The position numbers and the translations under genes were made by a program. Under the pieces are notes generated by a model, which worked only from the letters and a program-made list of their open reading frames with translations, made no database searches and was not told where the DNA came from. From Bidens hawaiensis (Eukaryota > Streptophyta > Magnoliopsida > Asterales > Asteraceae), in NCBI GenBank assembly GCA_021521415.1, contig JAIQDT010009059.1, positions 49,887 through 113,886 on the forward strand: a stretch of DNA of 64,000 nt, given 5' to 3'. Positions within the stretch are counted from its first letter, which is position 1, and each line of letters begins with the position of its first letter. Below, piece by piece: positions 23,125-35,975 of this stretch.

Positions 23125-26100
23125 ATGGATAAGTCTTGGATGTCAGTAGGCGACAGGTGCAGTAAAGCATATAAAGATGGTGTTAAGGCATTTCTAGATT
23201 ATGCAGTTCGTAATTGCAAGGAAACATCACCACCAATTACTTTTTTCATGTCCATGTGTTCGGTGTGTGAACCACGTATCTCTTAGTGTAGACGATGTAG
23301 AACATGACTTGTACAGGTTTGGAATTGATAAGAACTACACTACTTGGATAAAACATGGAGAAGTCGACACCAACATTCCAACTAATGTTAATAATGTTGG
23401 GTTTGCCTGCACCAACATTCCAACTAATGAAAGTAATACTGGGTTTGTTGATACCAACAATTCAACTAATGTGACTGATAATAATACTGGGTTTGTTGAC
23501 ACCAACATTCGAACAAATGCCTATGAAACTGTAGAAATAGTAAATTTTACAAAAGACAATTTCAAAGGCGACAAGAAGCATCAACAGTTTCTACAACTAC
23601 TTGATAACGCTGAGAAGCCCCTGTATAAAGGATGTCCTGACTTCACCAAGTTGTCAGCATTAGTACAACTAATCAACTTGAAGAGCAAGCCCGGAGTATC
23701 AATGACTGCATTATTTGATGAACTTCTGAAATTGTTGAAAAGGATGCTACATGCAGATAAAGAAATGGTAAATAATATGTATGAGCGCAAAAGGATGATG
23801 AAGGCAATGCGCTCAGGATACGAAAAGATACATATGTGTATCAATGACTGCATTATTTACGATAAGGATTACAAGGATTTGGAAGCATGTCCAGTTTATA
23901 ACAAGTCAAGGTGGAAGGTGGATGAGAAGACTAACAAAACTTACATAAACACGCGAGCTAAGTTAGTGTGGTACTTTCCCATTATTCCACGATTCAAGCG
24001 CCTCTTTCAATTAAAAACCACAACAGAGAATTGAACATGGCACGCCATGAGTACCAATTAACCCGGTGTTTTATGCCACCATCAGATTCACCAGCATGGA
24101 AAGCCATAGATGACAGGTACTCCGATACCATCAGAAGTGATCCAAGAAATCTTCGTCTAGGGATTTGCACTGATGTGGTCGACGTACATAGAGGCAACAG
24201 AAACCACAGTGTCTGGCTTGTTTTAGCAGTCATTTACAACCTTCCACCTTGGATGTGTATTAAAAGAAAGTTCATCATGCATTCCTTATTAATATCCGGA
24301 GTGCCAGGAGACAATATTGATGTGTTTTTACAGCCTTTAATTGACGATATAGCATCTTTATTTGATGTCAGGGAGCAAGAATATGATTCATATAAACAAG
24401 ATATGTTTACACTACGTGCAGTTGTGTTATGGACGATTAACGATTAACCTGCTCTTGGTACACTATGTGGTTTCCCTTACAGTGGATTCAAAGGTTGTGT
24501 AGTGTGTCTGGGCGACACTCAGTGTGTTCGACTTTATCACACAAAGAAGCAGAGTTATGCTGCCCACGAAAGGTATCTATCACATGACCACCCTTTCAGA
24601 AAACAAACAAAGATGTTCAATGGAAAAGAAGAGATGAGAACCGCTAAAGAGTCTATGAAAGGGGAAGAGATATACGATGAGGCCAAAAACATTAAGAATG
24701 CACGGGGAAAGGGATCAGAATCTCTAAGTGGGAGTAAGAGAAAAAGGGATAACATAACGCCGCAGCCATATTGGAAGAAGTTAAACATATGGTACCAACG
24801 GCTCAGCTATTGGAAGCATTTACCTGTCCAACATTGTATTGATTTGATGCATGTTGAAAAGAATGTGGCAGAGAGTATTGTCGGGACGTTGCTGAACATT
24901 CCCGATAGGGCAAAAGACGGATTGGCAGCTAGAAAGGATTTGGAGTTTTTAGGGATTAAAAAGGAGTTGCAACCAAAAGCAAAAGGCAACAATACAGAAC
25001 TGCCTGCAGCATGCTTCACATTATCAGCACAAGAAAAAGACATGTTTCTTGAAACATTGTATAAACTGAAGGCTCCACTAGGGTATTGTTCTAACTTCTC
25101 TAGTTTGGTGAATCTTAAAGAAAGTAAGCTACAAGGCCTTAAATCACATTATTATCACATGCTTATGCAACAGTTTCCACCCCTTGCAATATGGTCCATC
25201 ATGCCATAACCAATGAGAAATGCTATAATCAGACTTTGTTTTTTTTTTCAAGTCAATTTGTATCAAATACATTATTGTAGAAGAGCTTGATAAGATGTAG
25301 GAAGAGCAAATAGTTATACTGTGCCTGCTGGAGAAGTACTTTCCTCCATCATTTTTTGATGTCATGGTTCACTTAACCGTGCACCTTGTTAGAGAGATAA
25401 AATTATGTTGGCCACCATGCTTTCTTTGGATGTATCCCTATGAAAGATGTATGAAGGTTAGCAAAGGGCATGTGCGAAACAAAACTTATCCAGAAGGGTG
25501 CATTGTTGAGGAGAACATTGTGGAAGAAACAATCGAGTTTCTCAGCGAATACCAAAAAAGCATCAAGAGTACTGTTGACATTCCACATGATAAGCATGAT
25601 GATAATGGGGAGACAATTCCTGTCACAAGCGCTAAATCAGTTGAAGTTTCTCCTGATCTCTTCAAGAGAGCACATTTCAATGTGCTACAGAATACGCCCG
25701 AAATAGAGTCGTATATCGAGTAAGTATTACTTACATATATACTCTAATATACATATATATATATATATATTAATTCACAATATATTATACTCCTACTTGC
25801 AGACAACACAAGACCTCTTTGAAAAACCAAATGCCTGGTAAATGACAAGCATTGCTGGAGAAGGAGCATACTTTAAAGTTTGGTGACTGGTTACGGGACA
25901 AGGTAGATCAAAATATTAAGTCTTCTATAACTATTAAATATCTTTAATAGTTTCTGCAATGTAGATGAATGTAATCCTTGCAATGAAATTCAGGTTGAAA
26001 GAGAGTTAGCGGTCTCCCCAGGTTCTATATCGGAAACCGTAAAGTGGATTGCAGACGGAGCACACCGCAACGTATACAAATACGACTCATACGACATCAA

Positions 26101-26633
26101 CGGTTTTGCATTTCCTACAAAATCTTATGATGGTAGAGTTTACCAGAACATTGGAGTTAGTGTATAGGCGGATGACATGCACATCAAAAAAGACGTTGTG
26201 ACCTATGGACAAAACTTTTATTTTGGGGTTTTACAAGAGACATGGGTCCTAGATTATCATACTAAAAGAATTACGTTCTTCATGTGCCGATGGGTTAACC
26301 GTAAAATGTCAAACATGATATTACTGTTTACACGTCGGTCGACCTAAACAAATTTGGTAACAAGGATGATCCGTTCATATTGGCCTCGCAAGAACGCCAG
26401 GTGTTTTAGGTTCAAGATCAGATGGATAGAAAAAGCATGTTGTCCTCATGACTCCACCCAAGAATTATAGACATTCGTATGACGAGGTCGATGAGGAATT
26501 TAGTATGGCAACTTTCCCTCATGAGGGTAATAGATTGCCACGTGTACAACCAAATCAACTTCTTCGTAATGAGTCCCTGGATGATTACTGGAGGCTCGGG
26601 GAAAAGCCTACAACTATTTGTAATGAAGATTGA
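23125..26633 (+). pseudogene. CACTA transposase (Tnp2/TNPD-like), decayed
   Basis: It starts MDKSWMSVGDRCSKAYKDG at about 23125 and, after a frameshift near 23240, continues CPCVRCVN and DVEHDLYRFGIDKNYTTW, the typical N-terminus of plant CACTA transposases. Later blocks in order: NFKGDKKHQQFLQLLDNAEKPLY, CPVYNKSRWK, then after another frameshift near 24030 DSPAWKAIDDRYSD, PRNLRLGICTDVV, YNLPPWMCIKRKF, VPGDNIDVFLQPL, TLRAVVLWTIND (followed by TAA at 24445), HCIDLMHVEKNV, LEKYFPPSFFDVMVHLTVHL, WMYPYERCMK and VRNKTYPEGCIVEE. The 3' part (25780-26633) has introns and further stops; near 26330 the phrase SVDLNKFGNKDDPFILA is seen. The protein would cut and join the element's CACTA ends. At least two frameshifts and several stops make this copy dead. 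LTR D sits just downstream. Confidence 0.85.
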
Positions 26634-26671
26634 ACCCTGCATAGAATTGCTGATTTAAAAACAGCAGTTCT

Positions 26672-28949
26672 TGTCACACCCCGACCGAAGGCGGCGGAAC
26701 ATGCTGGGGTGCAACGGATTGCCCATGAACACAAGACACTATTAAAGTGACAATATTTTTAATCAACTCATTAAGTTCATTCAATCATCAAAGTAGCACA
26801 TATCGTTCATTCAAATAAACACCAAATACAAAAAATAAATATTGTTCATTCTTCTAATAACCTAGAGGTACCAAATAGAATGGCGTCTTCGAACTCCATG
26901 TCAAGTAATAATCAAACCTGTAACAATGCATAAAATAATATTTGTCAACACGTATGTTGGTGATCAATTTCATAGTTTTGAGTATATATAATATGAGCGA
27001 AATCCACAAACGTATATGAGACTATAAATAAAAGCATCAATCATGGTATATAAAACATATGTAAATGAGGATCCTTTTTAATCGGTAACAACCGACATAC
27101 TTGGATAATGAGGCCCTATTCTACTTATTTAGGCTCAACAACAACATAAAAATAAACACCCGTGCACGTAAAGCATATGAAACATATAACACACAATAGA
27201 TCAAGTATTCTAAGTATCATACACCCTAAAGTTTGTGGTTTGAGGATCGAGTATATTAAATCATTCTTGTTTTGAATAAGTATGCATGTTACCAAGAAAG
27301 TATAAAAGTGAAAACGGGGGATGAAATGTACTCACGTTAACTAGGTAACTTGAAAGATTGATTCGTGAATAATCATAGATCGGTTTAATGAGCAATACCT
27401 AGATTAAACGGGTCTTAAGTTAATAAGTAGTCTTGAAAGGGTTTAAAGTAAAATATATGACAAGTAAAGTAAATAAATAAAGTTTATGGTTTAAAATGTA
27501 AATATTTGAGAATTTAAATACATGTTTCTTGAAAAATAAGTTTACTCAAAACCGGGTCTTGGTACTCCATTCATAAATATTACTCAACCTATGTCAAGTA
27601 ATCATGTGAGTTATAATACACTATTGCAAGACCCTTTGTTATATAAATACCAAAACGAGGTTTTAATCGAGTGTTCGGATTTATCAATTCGAGTCTTGAT
27701 AATTAACCAAACTCAAAGTCAACTTTCCAAAGTGATAAATGTTATGAGATAACTCAATAAAAAATTAAAAGACTTAACCAAGTATATAGTTCTATTGTGA
27801 AGAACCTTAACGTTCGTTAAGCGAGTATTTGGTTTCACTGGTCCAAACTTGTTATAAGATCAAGTTGGATTCCGACACACCAAGTATGTTGAGAAAATAA
27901 CTTAAAATTAGTTTAAAATACAATCTTAAAGAAAAGATGAGTTTCGGTGGCCCAAACCACACTTGTGTGTTTTAGGGAGTGAACTCGATTTAGTTCGGTT
28001 TTGGTTCGGTCCTTGACTCGAAATGATACCAAGGATGTTTTCCACATACCCAAATACCATAGAACTATAAAAATGATTTTAGAAGTTATAATATTCAAAT
28101 TTTACATAAACATGCTTATTTAACTATTTAAAACAAAACTAGTAAACAAGAGTACGGTTTTGGTTCGGTTCTCAACTCGGGATAAAACCGAGGTTAGTGA
28201 CCACATACCCAATACCATGGAACTCATTTAACATGAGTTAGAAACTAAACTACTTATAATTTAAACAAGACTAGTAAGCGTTAAAAGAAAATATAGTATA
28301 ATCAAGGATTATACTGAGTCCTCCATGTAGCCTTGTCTTGTAGCGTATCACCTCAACCGACCATGGCTGGAGAAGGTGAAAACCGAAGGAAACAAGGGGT
28401 GCATATTATATATATGTTGTACCACAAGCTTCAAATACTGAGTAACAAAACAAAAAATAAAGAATGGTTCTTGTAGATTATTAAGAGAACTTGAAGAGAT
28501 GGAGTTGTGTTTTTTGTTTGGGAGAGAAAAGAAGTGAATGAACAAGGTGAAATGAAGAAGATAAGCTTGTTTATATAGGGTAATGGTCATAGTTTATTTC
28601 CATGTTTTATATCAATACTTGCATGTGTTTTAAAGGTTAAACAAGTCAAATAATACAAACAAACAACCAAAAATCCGGATTGTGACTGCAGGTGTGGGGA
28701 GGCGCCACGCGACCAGACCACCTCCTTTGGCCGTGCGCCATGGCGTGGTCAGGGGGTGGGGTGGTCTGGTCTGGTTGGTTTTGCGAGTCGTTTGGTCATT
28801 TTCGATGTGTTTTAAAAGTCGTAAAAAGGTGTTTTCGAAATCCGAGAAGTATGAGATGATTATGTAACATAAAAACCCATTATTAGTAAATCGGGTCAGT
28901 TTACAGTTTAATTGTACAAACAAGTTATCCAAAATTGACAAATGTCACA
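26672..28949 (-). repeat. Solo Gypsy LTR D with perfect GTTCT target duplication
   Basis: The ends are TGTCACACCCCG and AATGTCACA, flanked on both sides by GTTCT (26667-26671 and 28950-28954). No primer site, coding region or second LTR is present, so it is a 2278-base solo LTR left by recombination. It is a relative of LTRs A, B and C (shared phrase GGTAACAACC at about 27087). It has an internal duplication: a CGGTTTTGGTTCGGT phrase occurs at about 27990 and again at about 28155. The minus direction is inferred from related LTRs. It lies in the 3' part of the CACTA transposase gene. Confidence 0.9.
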
Positions 28950-29595
28950 GTTCTGTCTATTGTTACAGAACTGTTGGTGAGGTAGTTGATCATCAGAGAG
29001 CACCTACAAAGAAACGCTGGTTACAATAACTGAGGGTTCCATAAGACATATTATGGCGATGGACACCGATGTCAGGGTTGTCGATTAGCATTTTATTTTC
29101 AAGCCCAGCAGTTGTGTACATTGATACAATAGTTTGTTCGTCTAGTTAGATGTCAATAATGTTTAAATTTAGTTTTAATACATGATATCACCAGTCTTTA
29201 CTTTGTACTTATTAATTCAAAGTAAAGAAATATTGGTTGTTTTTAATACTAATACTACTTATATATGCCGGTTTGTTGAATTCATTTCATATTTTGGCTA
29301 TTTTGGTCAATTGGTATCAAGTTCAAATAGAAGTGCAAGTTTATTTCATTTGGTTAAGTTCAAACAGATATTAACTAAATACACACATTCAAACATCAAG
29401 TGTAATGCTGAAATCAAATAAACAATAAATATAAAATACAGCATCATGTTGTCATAGTTAATCCACTTTATTTCCATGCAGTGACAGTCATCATCAACAC
29501 ATATTTTAATAGAATAACCAAAATGTATTAATTATATTTATAGTTAATGATTAATTTACATTACATTATAAAAAAAACTAATTACAAATTACTAG

Positions 29596-30180
29596 CTAAG
29601 ACCTACCATCAGATTCCGGATCTGAATCTACATCCATATCTATTATCTGATTCTCTTCTGGCGTCCAAAAATGCATGATCCTCTCCCACATGTCGTCCGA
29701 GGTGTAGGTGGAGTCCTTAAGCCTTCGTAGGTGAAGGTTCACCTCAGTATGTAATGCCCCATAAACGGACACAGCCTTGAAGTCCTCTATGGAGTAACCC
29801 AATCCATGCAACCTCGATGCCCCGGACTTCCATCACAATGCTGAAATAGTCAGCAGTGGTGTACCCAAGAAACCTAACCATTCGGTTAACTTGTTGGTAC
29901 GTGAAGGTTTGAGGGTGAAAACAGTCCACATACCTCACCCTTTGATTCTGTCGGACGCTAGAATCAAAGTGTTAAAAGATGGTGAAGAAGGTGGGGTCGT
30001 AGTAGATGGGTGCAGCCTGACGTTGTTCTCGAACAATCCAACTTGCAGCCATTTTCGAAAAGTGCTAGATTGTGATTTTATGGATTGGAGGCAACGGGGG
30101 AATCGGAAACCCTGAGTGGTATTTAAACACCATCGGAATCCGGTACATCTCCCTGACAATTTGATATTGGCGGCACAAGG
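29596..30180 (-). pseudogene. Third CACTA-borne ORF, unrecognised
   Basis: The minus strand reads, in changing frames, EMYRIPMVFKYHSGF near 30135, YYDPTFFTIF near 30000, RYVDCFHPQTFTYQQVNRMV near 29930 and LGYTTADYFSIVMEV, then from 29811 LGYSIEDFKAVSVYGALHTE, DDMWERIMHFWTPEEN and an acidic C-terminus ending at 29596. At least one frameshift (near 29810) and stop codons break it. The RYVD...V-MV-LGY pattern faintly recalls the PB1-like N-terminal domain of plant MULE-associated proteins, but the match is weak. It lies between the solo LTR and the right subterminal array, so it belongs to the transposon rather than to the host. Confidence 0.4.
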
Positions 30181-30214
30181 AACTGGAAAGACAATGATTA
30201 CCTAGCCACTCATC

Positions 30215-30874
30215 AATTTACCGTGTGGCCATTAATTACATTTAGAAACACTTAAAAATATTTAACTATAACCATTTATCACTTATAGCCACACATAATA
30301 AGTGTATCCGTGACAATAAAAAACTTAGGAAAAATAAAACTAAACTACTCTTTGGTCACACACCCTCGTATAAGTGGTCATATGTTTTAAGGTTTTAGCC
30401 ACATCACTAATAAATATGGCTAACAAATGTGACACTTGGTCACACAACTTAATATAAGTGGCTATATCTTTTACCTTTTAGACACATCTCTTATCAATAC
30501 AATAGCCGTTAGTCACATTTGGCCACACTATTAAAACATGTGGCTAGTTAAATGTCACAGTTTTTCTCTTAGAGTGTGGCTAATATATGTGTTTTTGGTC
30601 ACATGTATCAAATAACAAACAAACTATGACTGTAGGTCACATTTCGCTACACATTTTTATAATGTGGCTAGCTTATGTCACATTATTTTTTCAAAGTGTG
30701 GCGAAAAGTACCCGAGTCGGTATAGAATAGTCACATGAAGAAAAACATGTGTAGTCAAAACTAGTCAGGAAGGTTTTCAAACGCGGTCAAAGACCTTTTA
30801 GCCACACATTTAAGCCGAAGTGTGGCAAATCGCCCAGACCACATGTGTGGCTAAAAGTCGTTTTTCACGTAGTG
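30215..30874. repeat. CACTA right subterminal repeat array and terminus
   Basis: The same TGTGGCTA/TAGCCACA motifs as at the left end recur (for example near 30290, 30355, 30395, 30450, 30520, 30570, 30655, 30800 and 30845). The element then ends with the complement of CACTACGTGAAAAACGAC and a TAA duplication. Confidence 0.85.
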
Positions 30875-30877
30875 TAA

Positions 30878-31733
30878 GTCGATAACGCATTAGAATAAAA
30901 TAGATAAATGAAACTTTAATATCAAAACAGATTAAGTTCTTAGAGTCAATAATGACACGCTTTAGCAAATGAAAATTTCCGTTAAAATATCCATATGAAT
31001 AAAGGCAACATTAACAAAGTATATAGTTGAAGCTTCGATATCAAAACATTAATCTCGAATTGATGAAACATTGAGATCAAAAATAACAAAATGATTCAGG
31101 TAAACACTGAGCGGAAAGAAAACCAAACAAACATCCAAAACGATTCGTGTAATAGTAAATATAAGTATCAACTCAACATGTATATAAACATGATCATAGT
31201 CCCAATTTTCACTAAACGATTACATTTATGGGAAATCGGTCATAGACCACGAGATTGAAATAAAAAAAGTAAACCGATTCAATAATGTAAATATGAATAA
31301 CAAACGAAAATCGTTCAACAATCAACAAATAGCCAAACTCAACTATAAACTTTATAAATAACCCTCGAAATAATTTGATACATAAAATTATATCCAAATA
31401 GAATACTATATATAAAAGTATATGCATGAAGGGAAAAAAACAAGACGAAACTTGTGATGTTTGTCTTCTCGAAAGTGGGCTTGCGGTATGAAGGCTATGG
31501 TGAAGGCAGCGCCATTAATTTCTTAACTGAAATTCATTGGCCTTGACAAGAAGGGAAAAAGAATGATTTTTGAGATTCGTTTAAGTTTGTGAAATTTGAT
31601 TGCAAAACGTAATGCTTATATAATAAAAAATTCTTTGCTAGCGCTAAAGTTTGCGAAACTTTATTAAAGAAATAGCCTCAAGGGCTTAAAGTAAAATGTT
31701 TAATTTTATTTTAAATATTTTGTTTTCCAATTG

Positions 31734-31779
<46 letters not shown>

Positions 31780-32291
31780 CACTGATCATTATAATAATAA
31801 TAGTGGTAATAATACTAATAATAATCATGATAATAATGATAATGATAATAGTAATGATTATACATACGCTACTTATGCTACGTATACTATCTATAATGTA
31901 TATACTACTTTTTACTACAACTTATGAACTCACCAACCTCGTGTTGACTCTTGAGTATTTATACTTGCCCAGGTTGCTAGATGTGCTAAGGAGTGAGTTG
32001 CATTGCCTATGTCAGGAGTCACAGTTGTTGCATGAACTTTTATTTCACATTGTTTACATTTGATGTGATGTGCATGTTTGAGCACATGGTTTATTATTTT
32101 AAACCATTTACTGTATGGTTTGGTTTTTGTTTAAACTGTATGGTTTGGTTTTTGTTTTCTCATGTTTGAATGAGACTTAAATAACATTTGAATATTTTGA
32201 ATTGGATGTTTGGTATAACAAATGAGCTAGATCCTGGTATGTCACACGCCTCACGGCTAAACTCCGTTAGTCGAAATTTGAGGGTGTGACA
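30878..32291 (+). repeat. LTR-like segment F, interrupted by the CACTA insertion
   Basis: It contains an (AAT)n tract (31737-31780) and, further right, GAACTCACCAACCTCGTGTTGA, which parallels AACTCACCAACTATTCGTAGTTGA near the 3' end of the intact Gypsy LTR (52902). It ends GGGTGTGACA at 32291. This suggests a plus-oriented LTR. The segment 31180-31862 has an inverted copy at 36706-37397. Its left part probably lies at about 13850-14163, across the CACTA element. Confidence 0.5.
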
Positions 32292-33988
32292 TTTGACCAT
32301 AATGACAATCTTAATAATTGTCCATAACGCGACATATCAACGATTAATGGGTCATCTAAAACTTATAATAGTCGTCACCCACCGGAAATTATATTAAAAC
32401 CCAATAACAAGCAATCAAACCCATACACTTCAATTGAGCCTATAAATAGGATGTAAATCATCACCTAAACTCATCCACAACATCATTTTACACTAATATA
32501 TTCTCCATAATCCCGTAATTGTTCATCAAAGTGCGACTCCGGCCAACTACGGTTCTCCGTCAATTCGTATGGATACAAGGTAATTTTTATACGCATTGTT
32601 ATAGTTTTTAGCCTTGTAACAAAACCCCTAACAAAAGATTAAACAAACATAGAACGGATTTGACGAATTGAAACCTAGGGTTTAATTGGGGAGGAAGAAG
32701 AGTATGAATGTTAATGAATGTTAATATTTATATTTTCTATTTATGTTATGTTAACAAACATTCAAGTTGGTCACGTGGTTAGTTCTTGAGTGTATCAACT
32801 ATAGGACCTGGGTTTGAACTTGGGTCAGGACATTTTTTTTAAAAAACCTTTCCTTATTTTGATATTTAAAAATCAAATAAAATTATTAAAAACTATTATA
32901 ATTCAAATTAAAATCCTTTTAAGTTAAATACATTAGTTAAAAATTATATTTATCATTTTTCCATCCAAAACCCAACTTTATTTCCGTTGAAATCTCGTAC
33001 AAACTTGGATAATATTATAATACTAAATACAAACTTTATAACCCGCTAACGTAGTTATTTTCAGATTAAATACCGTTAAAAGTCAATATTTTATAAACAT
33101 TATAATTCCCAACCTATGTTAAATTAATAGTTAAACAATATTAAAATAATTATAAACCGTTAAAATTTTGTTAAAGTTTAGATATTTAAATGCTTTAAGA
33201 TATTAAAATACATATTAAAATATTGCAACATATCTAAAACCAAAGTTAGTTAAATCTCGTTAGCTAGTCTTAATTTTCTTATATATTCATTTATAGTTCG
33301 TGACATTTGATCGCTTCGGTTTTCCTTGAACTCGCTTTCAGCATTCTTACAAGTTATCTTGAAATCTCAAAGGTGAGTTTCTCACACCCTTTTTTACGCT
33401 TTTACTTTTGGGGTAGCATACATATCCTAACAAAATATTTAGTTTTACTTCGCTTCGTATATTCAAAATACAATTCCTTATCATTGACTTGTGTGTTTAC
33501 TTGCTCAAAGATTATGTGCTCATGGTTTCCTCAATAAGTATGATCATACGCCCCCTTTCCACTAAGAAACTTGTTGTTATGAGTGTAAAAGGGACCCCCA
33601 ATCTAAGTCCATTGGTTGTTACTAGTTGGAAAAGACATTGCTTGCGCTATTAGTACACTAAGTTTCATGGAATTGTATTATTTTTATGTATTTATATCAA
33701 ACTTTTGTGAACTCAACAACTATTCAATATGTTGACTTTATTTTATATGTATGCTACAAGTACACTTATTAGAGGATGAAATTGCGAAAAAATTAGAACT
33801 ATAAGATATTTAAATAAGTGGACAAGTTGTTTCATTGTTTTTACCTTTCGTGTATCTCTTTACTTTCGAACTTGTGTATTTGAATTTTAAATCAATTAAT
33901 GATAATATTGTCACATAATAGTGTCACATATGTTTTGAGTAATCTCTACGTCACACTCAGCCGTTTTCGCCTTAGTTGGGGTGTTACA
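32292..33988 (+). repeat. 5' LTR C of an old Gypsy element (left end truncated)
   Basis: It is the inverted homologue of LTR A and ends CTTAGTTGGGGTGTTACA, followed by a primer-binding-like TGGTATCAAAGTC. That fixes its orientation as plus. Its first part is missing where segment F abuts. It carries a tRNA-like box A/box B pair at about 32766-32828. Confidence 0.7.
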
Positions 33989-33991
33989 GAT

Positions 33992-34003
33992 TGGTATCAA
34001 AGT
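33992..34003 (+). other. Primer binding site relic (initiator Met tRNA)
   Basis: TGGTATCAAAGT lies three bases after the LTR end and resembles the TGGTATCAGAGC primer site of the intact Gypsy element at 53219. The mismatch shows decay. Confidence 0.6.
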
Positions 34004-35975
34004 CGTGATTATAAGATAGGACATTAGGCGTAGTGTTCTAGTTGGTTATAACTTATTTTAATTATTTGTTTAGGATTGGATGATTAGGAATTATGTGGGC
34101 CCTATTTGATTGTTCAATGCACATGCATATTATTTTATTATTGTTGATTCATTTACGCCTCATATACACGAGCACACACACAAATTCCAAGGCTTATGCC
34201 TAAAACAAAGATTTTAAAACATATTAAACAATCAATTTCTTTTCGATTTCCGATATTTCTTCTTCTTAAAGATGGTTGTACGTGGCGGGTATGCCGTAAC
34301 TAGAAGGGGATCGTGCTTGTTTTTTAAACTCTTTACACCAAGGTTATTGAATCCTAAGGATAAGTAATGCGCATAAATCCCAATCAGACGCGAGACCTGG
34401 TTGATTACCTGGAGAGTTTGGAAAAGGGCATGAAACTTATTAGGCCAAAGCATACGACATTCAACGCCATATGAATCAGAATTTTAAAGCTTTCTACGTG
34501 ACCATGTCCTCTTTTTGTAAAGGAATATGGTTGCACTTCTAAGGATGTCACACTAGTCATGGTGGTAATGCGACGTGTGAACCCGACCCTCAACGTTTTA
34601 CAAGGTGTTTTAATTGAAAGTCTGTCAAGTCATGGTGATACACGAACACCCAGCTTTCGGTTCGATTTGATTAAACATTTTGACTTTTGTGTTGAAATAC
34701 GAGAACAATCGAGTTTCAACTTGTTTTCTTTATTTATATATTCATTAATTATTACGGTTTAGAATTGAAAATTAGAAAAGTCATGGTGATACATGAATAG
34801 TTGAGTTTTAATTCGATTATGTTATTACTATATTCATTTACTATTCTGGTTTAAAATTGAAAATTCGAAAGGTAATGGTGATGCATGAATAGTCGATTTT
34901 CAATTCGTTTTCTTTATTTGTATATATTCGTTTACTCTTATGGATTGAATTTAAATACGAAGAGTCATGATGGTACATGAACACTCGTTTTTCAAATCGA
35001 TTTCACAACTTATATTAAGTTTGATATAATATTCATATGGTTATTAAAAAAATTGTGAGATTTTTATGGAAATGAGCTTCTAATTTCTATGTAAGTTTTA
35101 TTTCATGTGATTTTATTTCTTTACTTATTTTTTTAAGATTTATATAGATTGATTCTGATGTTTGTTTTGGTTGTTAATACGAATTTCATATTTACGCCCC
35201 ATGTCACAAGAATCCTTTCTGCTTCACAACATGTCTTCTCGTTTTCCTCGACGTCGCCCTCGAAACCCAACCCGCAAAGTGATAACCCAGATTTTCTTGA
35301 AATTGGCCGTCAACCAAGATGACCCAAATACACCAAAAACTCATTAACACCAACCACAACAACAAGCGCAATCACTAAATCTATGCCCTAACCACTTCAA
35401 AACACAACACAAACCCAAGATACCCAAAGCCAACCCAACCAAAAATCCATACACATGAACTCCACCTTTGAATAGCTCGTGTATACATAACCAATCAATC
35501 ACTCTACAATGTCGAAATGCTCCAAATTGTGATAGTTTCAGCCACCATCTCTTACCAAAGAACCTATACAACACCACTCATTTATTCCCATGACCTGTTA
35601 CCCAACCATGTATCCCAACCATATGCATTACCATATGCTCGCGCTTCAAGCATGCTACCATTGTAGGGACCCAAACACGCCCATTATTTTTCAGAAGGCC
35701 TAACCTCTTTTCGCAATGCAAAACCTTAAACCTCATTCTTTGACAACTTGTAATTCACACGTAGCCTTGCACCAATGCTTAGTTCCTTCATACTCGTTAA
35801 ACATAGATATATATTTTTTTAACCCATGCATGTTTTTCTGTATTCATTTTTTTATGAACACCTTACACCTATAATTTTAAATTCTCAATTATTTTAAAAT
35901 AGCTAATTAACAAGCAATTAATCGAGTTGGTTTTCTTCATAAAGACTTTAAGTCAAATCAAATGGTTTATTATTA
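34004..35975 (+). other. Decayed internal region of the LTR C element
   Basis: No intact gag or pol motif is visible. Three diverged tandem copies of a segment containing GTGATACA(C/T)GAA and TTCGATT lie at about 34635-34990. A short frame at 35197-35345 encodes an Arg/Pro-rich start (MSSRFPRRRPRNPTRKV), and the next 300 bases are Pro/Gln-rich in broken frames. This could be the beginning of an old ORF, but I cannot assign it. Confidence 0.4.

Larger units (their letters stand above)
14167..30874. mobile_element. CACTA (En/Spm) DNA transposon, 16.7 kb with nested insertions
   Basis: The left terminus CACTACGTGAAAAATGAC and the right terminus (complemented CACTACGTGAAAAACGAC) agree at 17 of 18 bases. 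Both are flanked by TAA (14164-14166 and 30875-30877), the 3-bp duplication made by CACTA elements. Inside are subterminal arrays of short TGTGGCTA/TAGCCACA repeats at both ends, a minus-strand Transposase_24-type gene (15886-19178), a plus-strand Tnp2-type transposase gene (23125-26633) and a third minus-strand ORF (29596-30180), all decayed. Without the nested solo LTR (2.28 kb) and the two larger MITEs it would be about 13.5 kb. It cannot supply its own transposase now, but its ends look able to respond to one from elsewhere. Confidence 0.92.

Noticed and set aside
33307..33537. ORF with a signal-peptide-like hydrophobic start, matching 11546-11827 in the opposite orientation
   Set aside because: Both are parts of LTRs A and C; the shared hydrophobic translation reflects LTR homology, not a gene.
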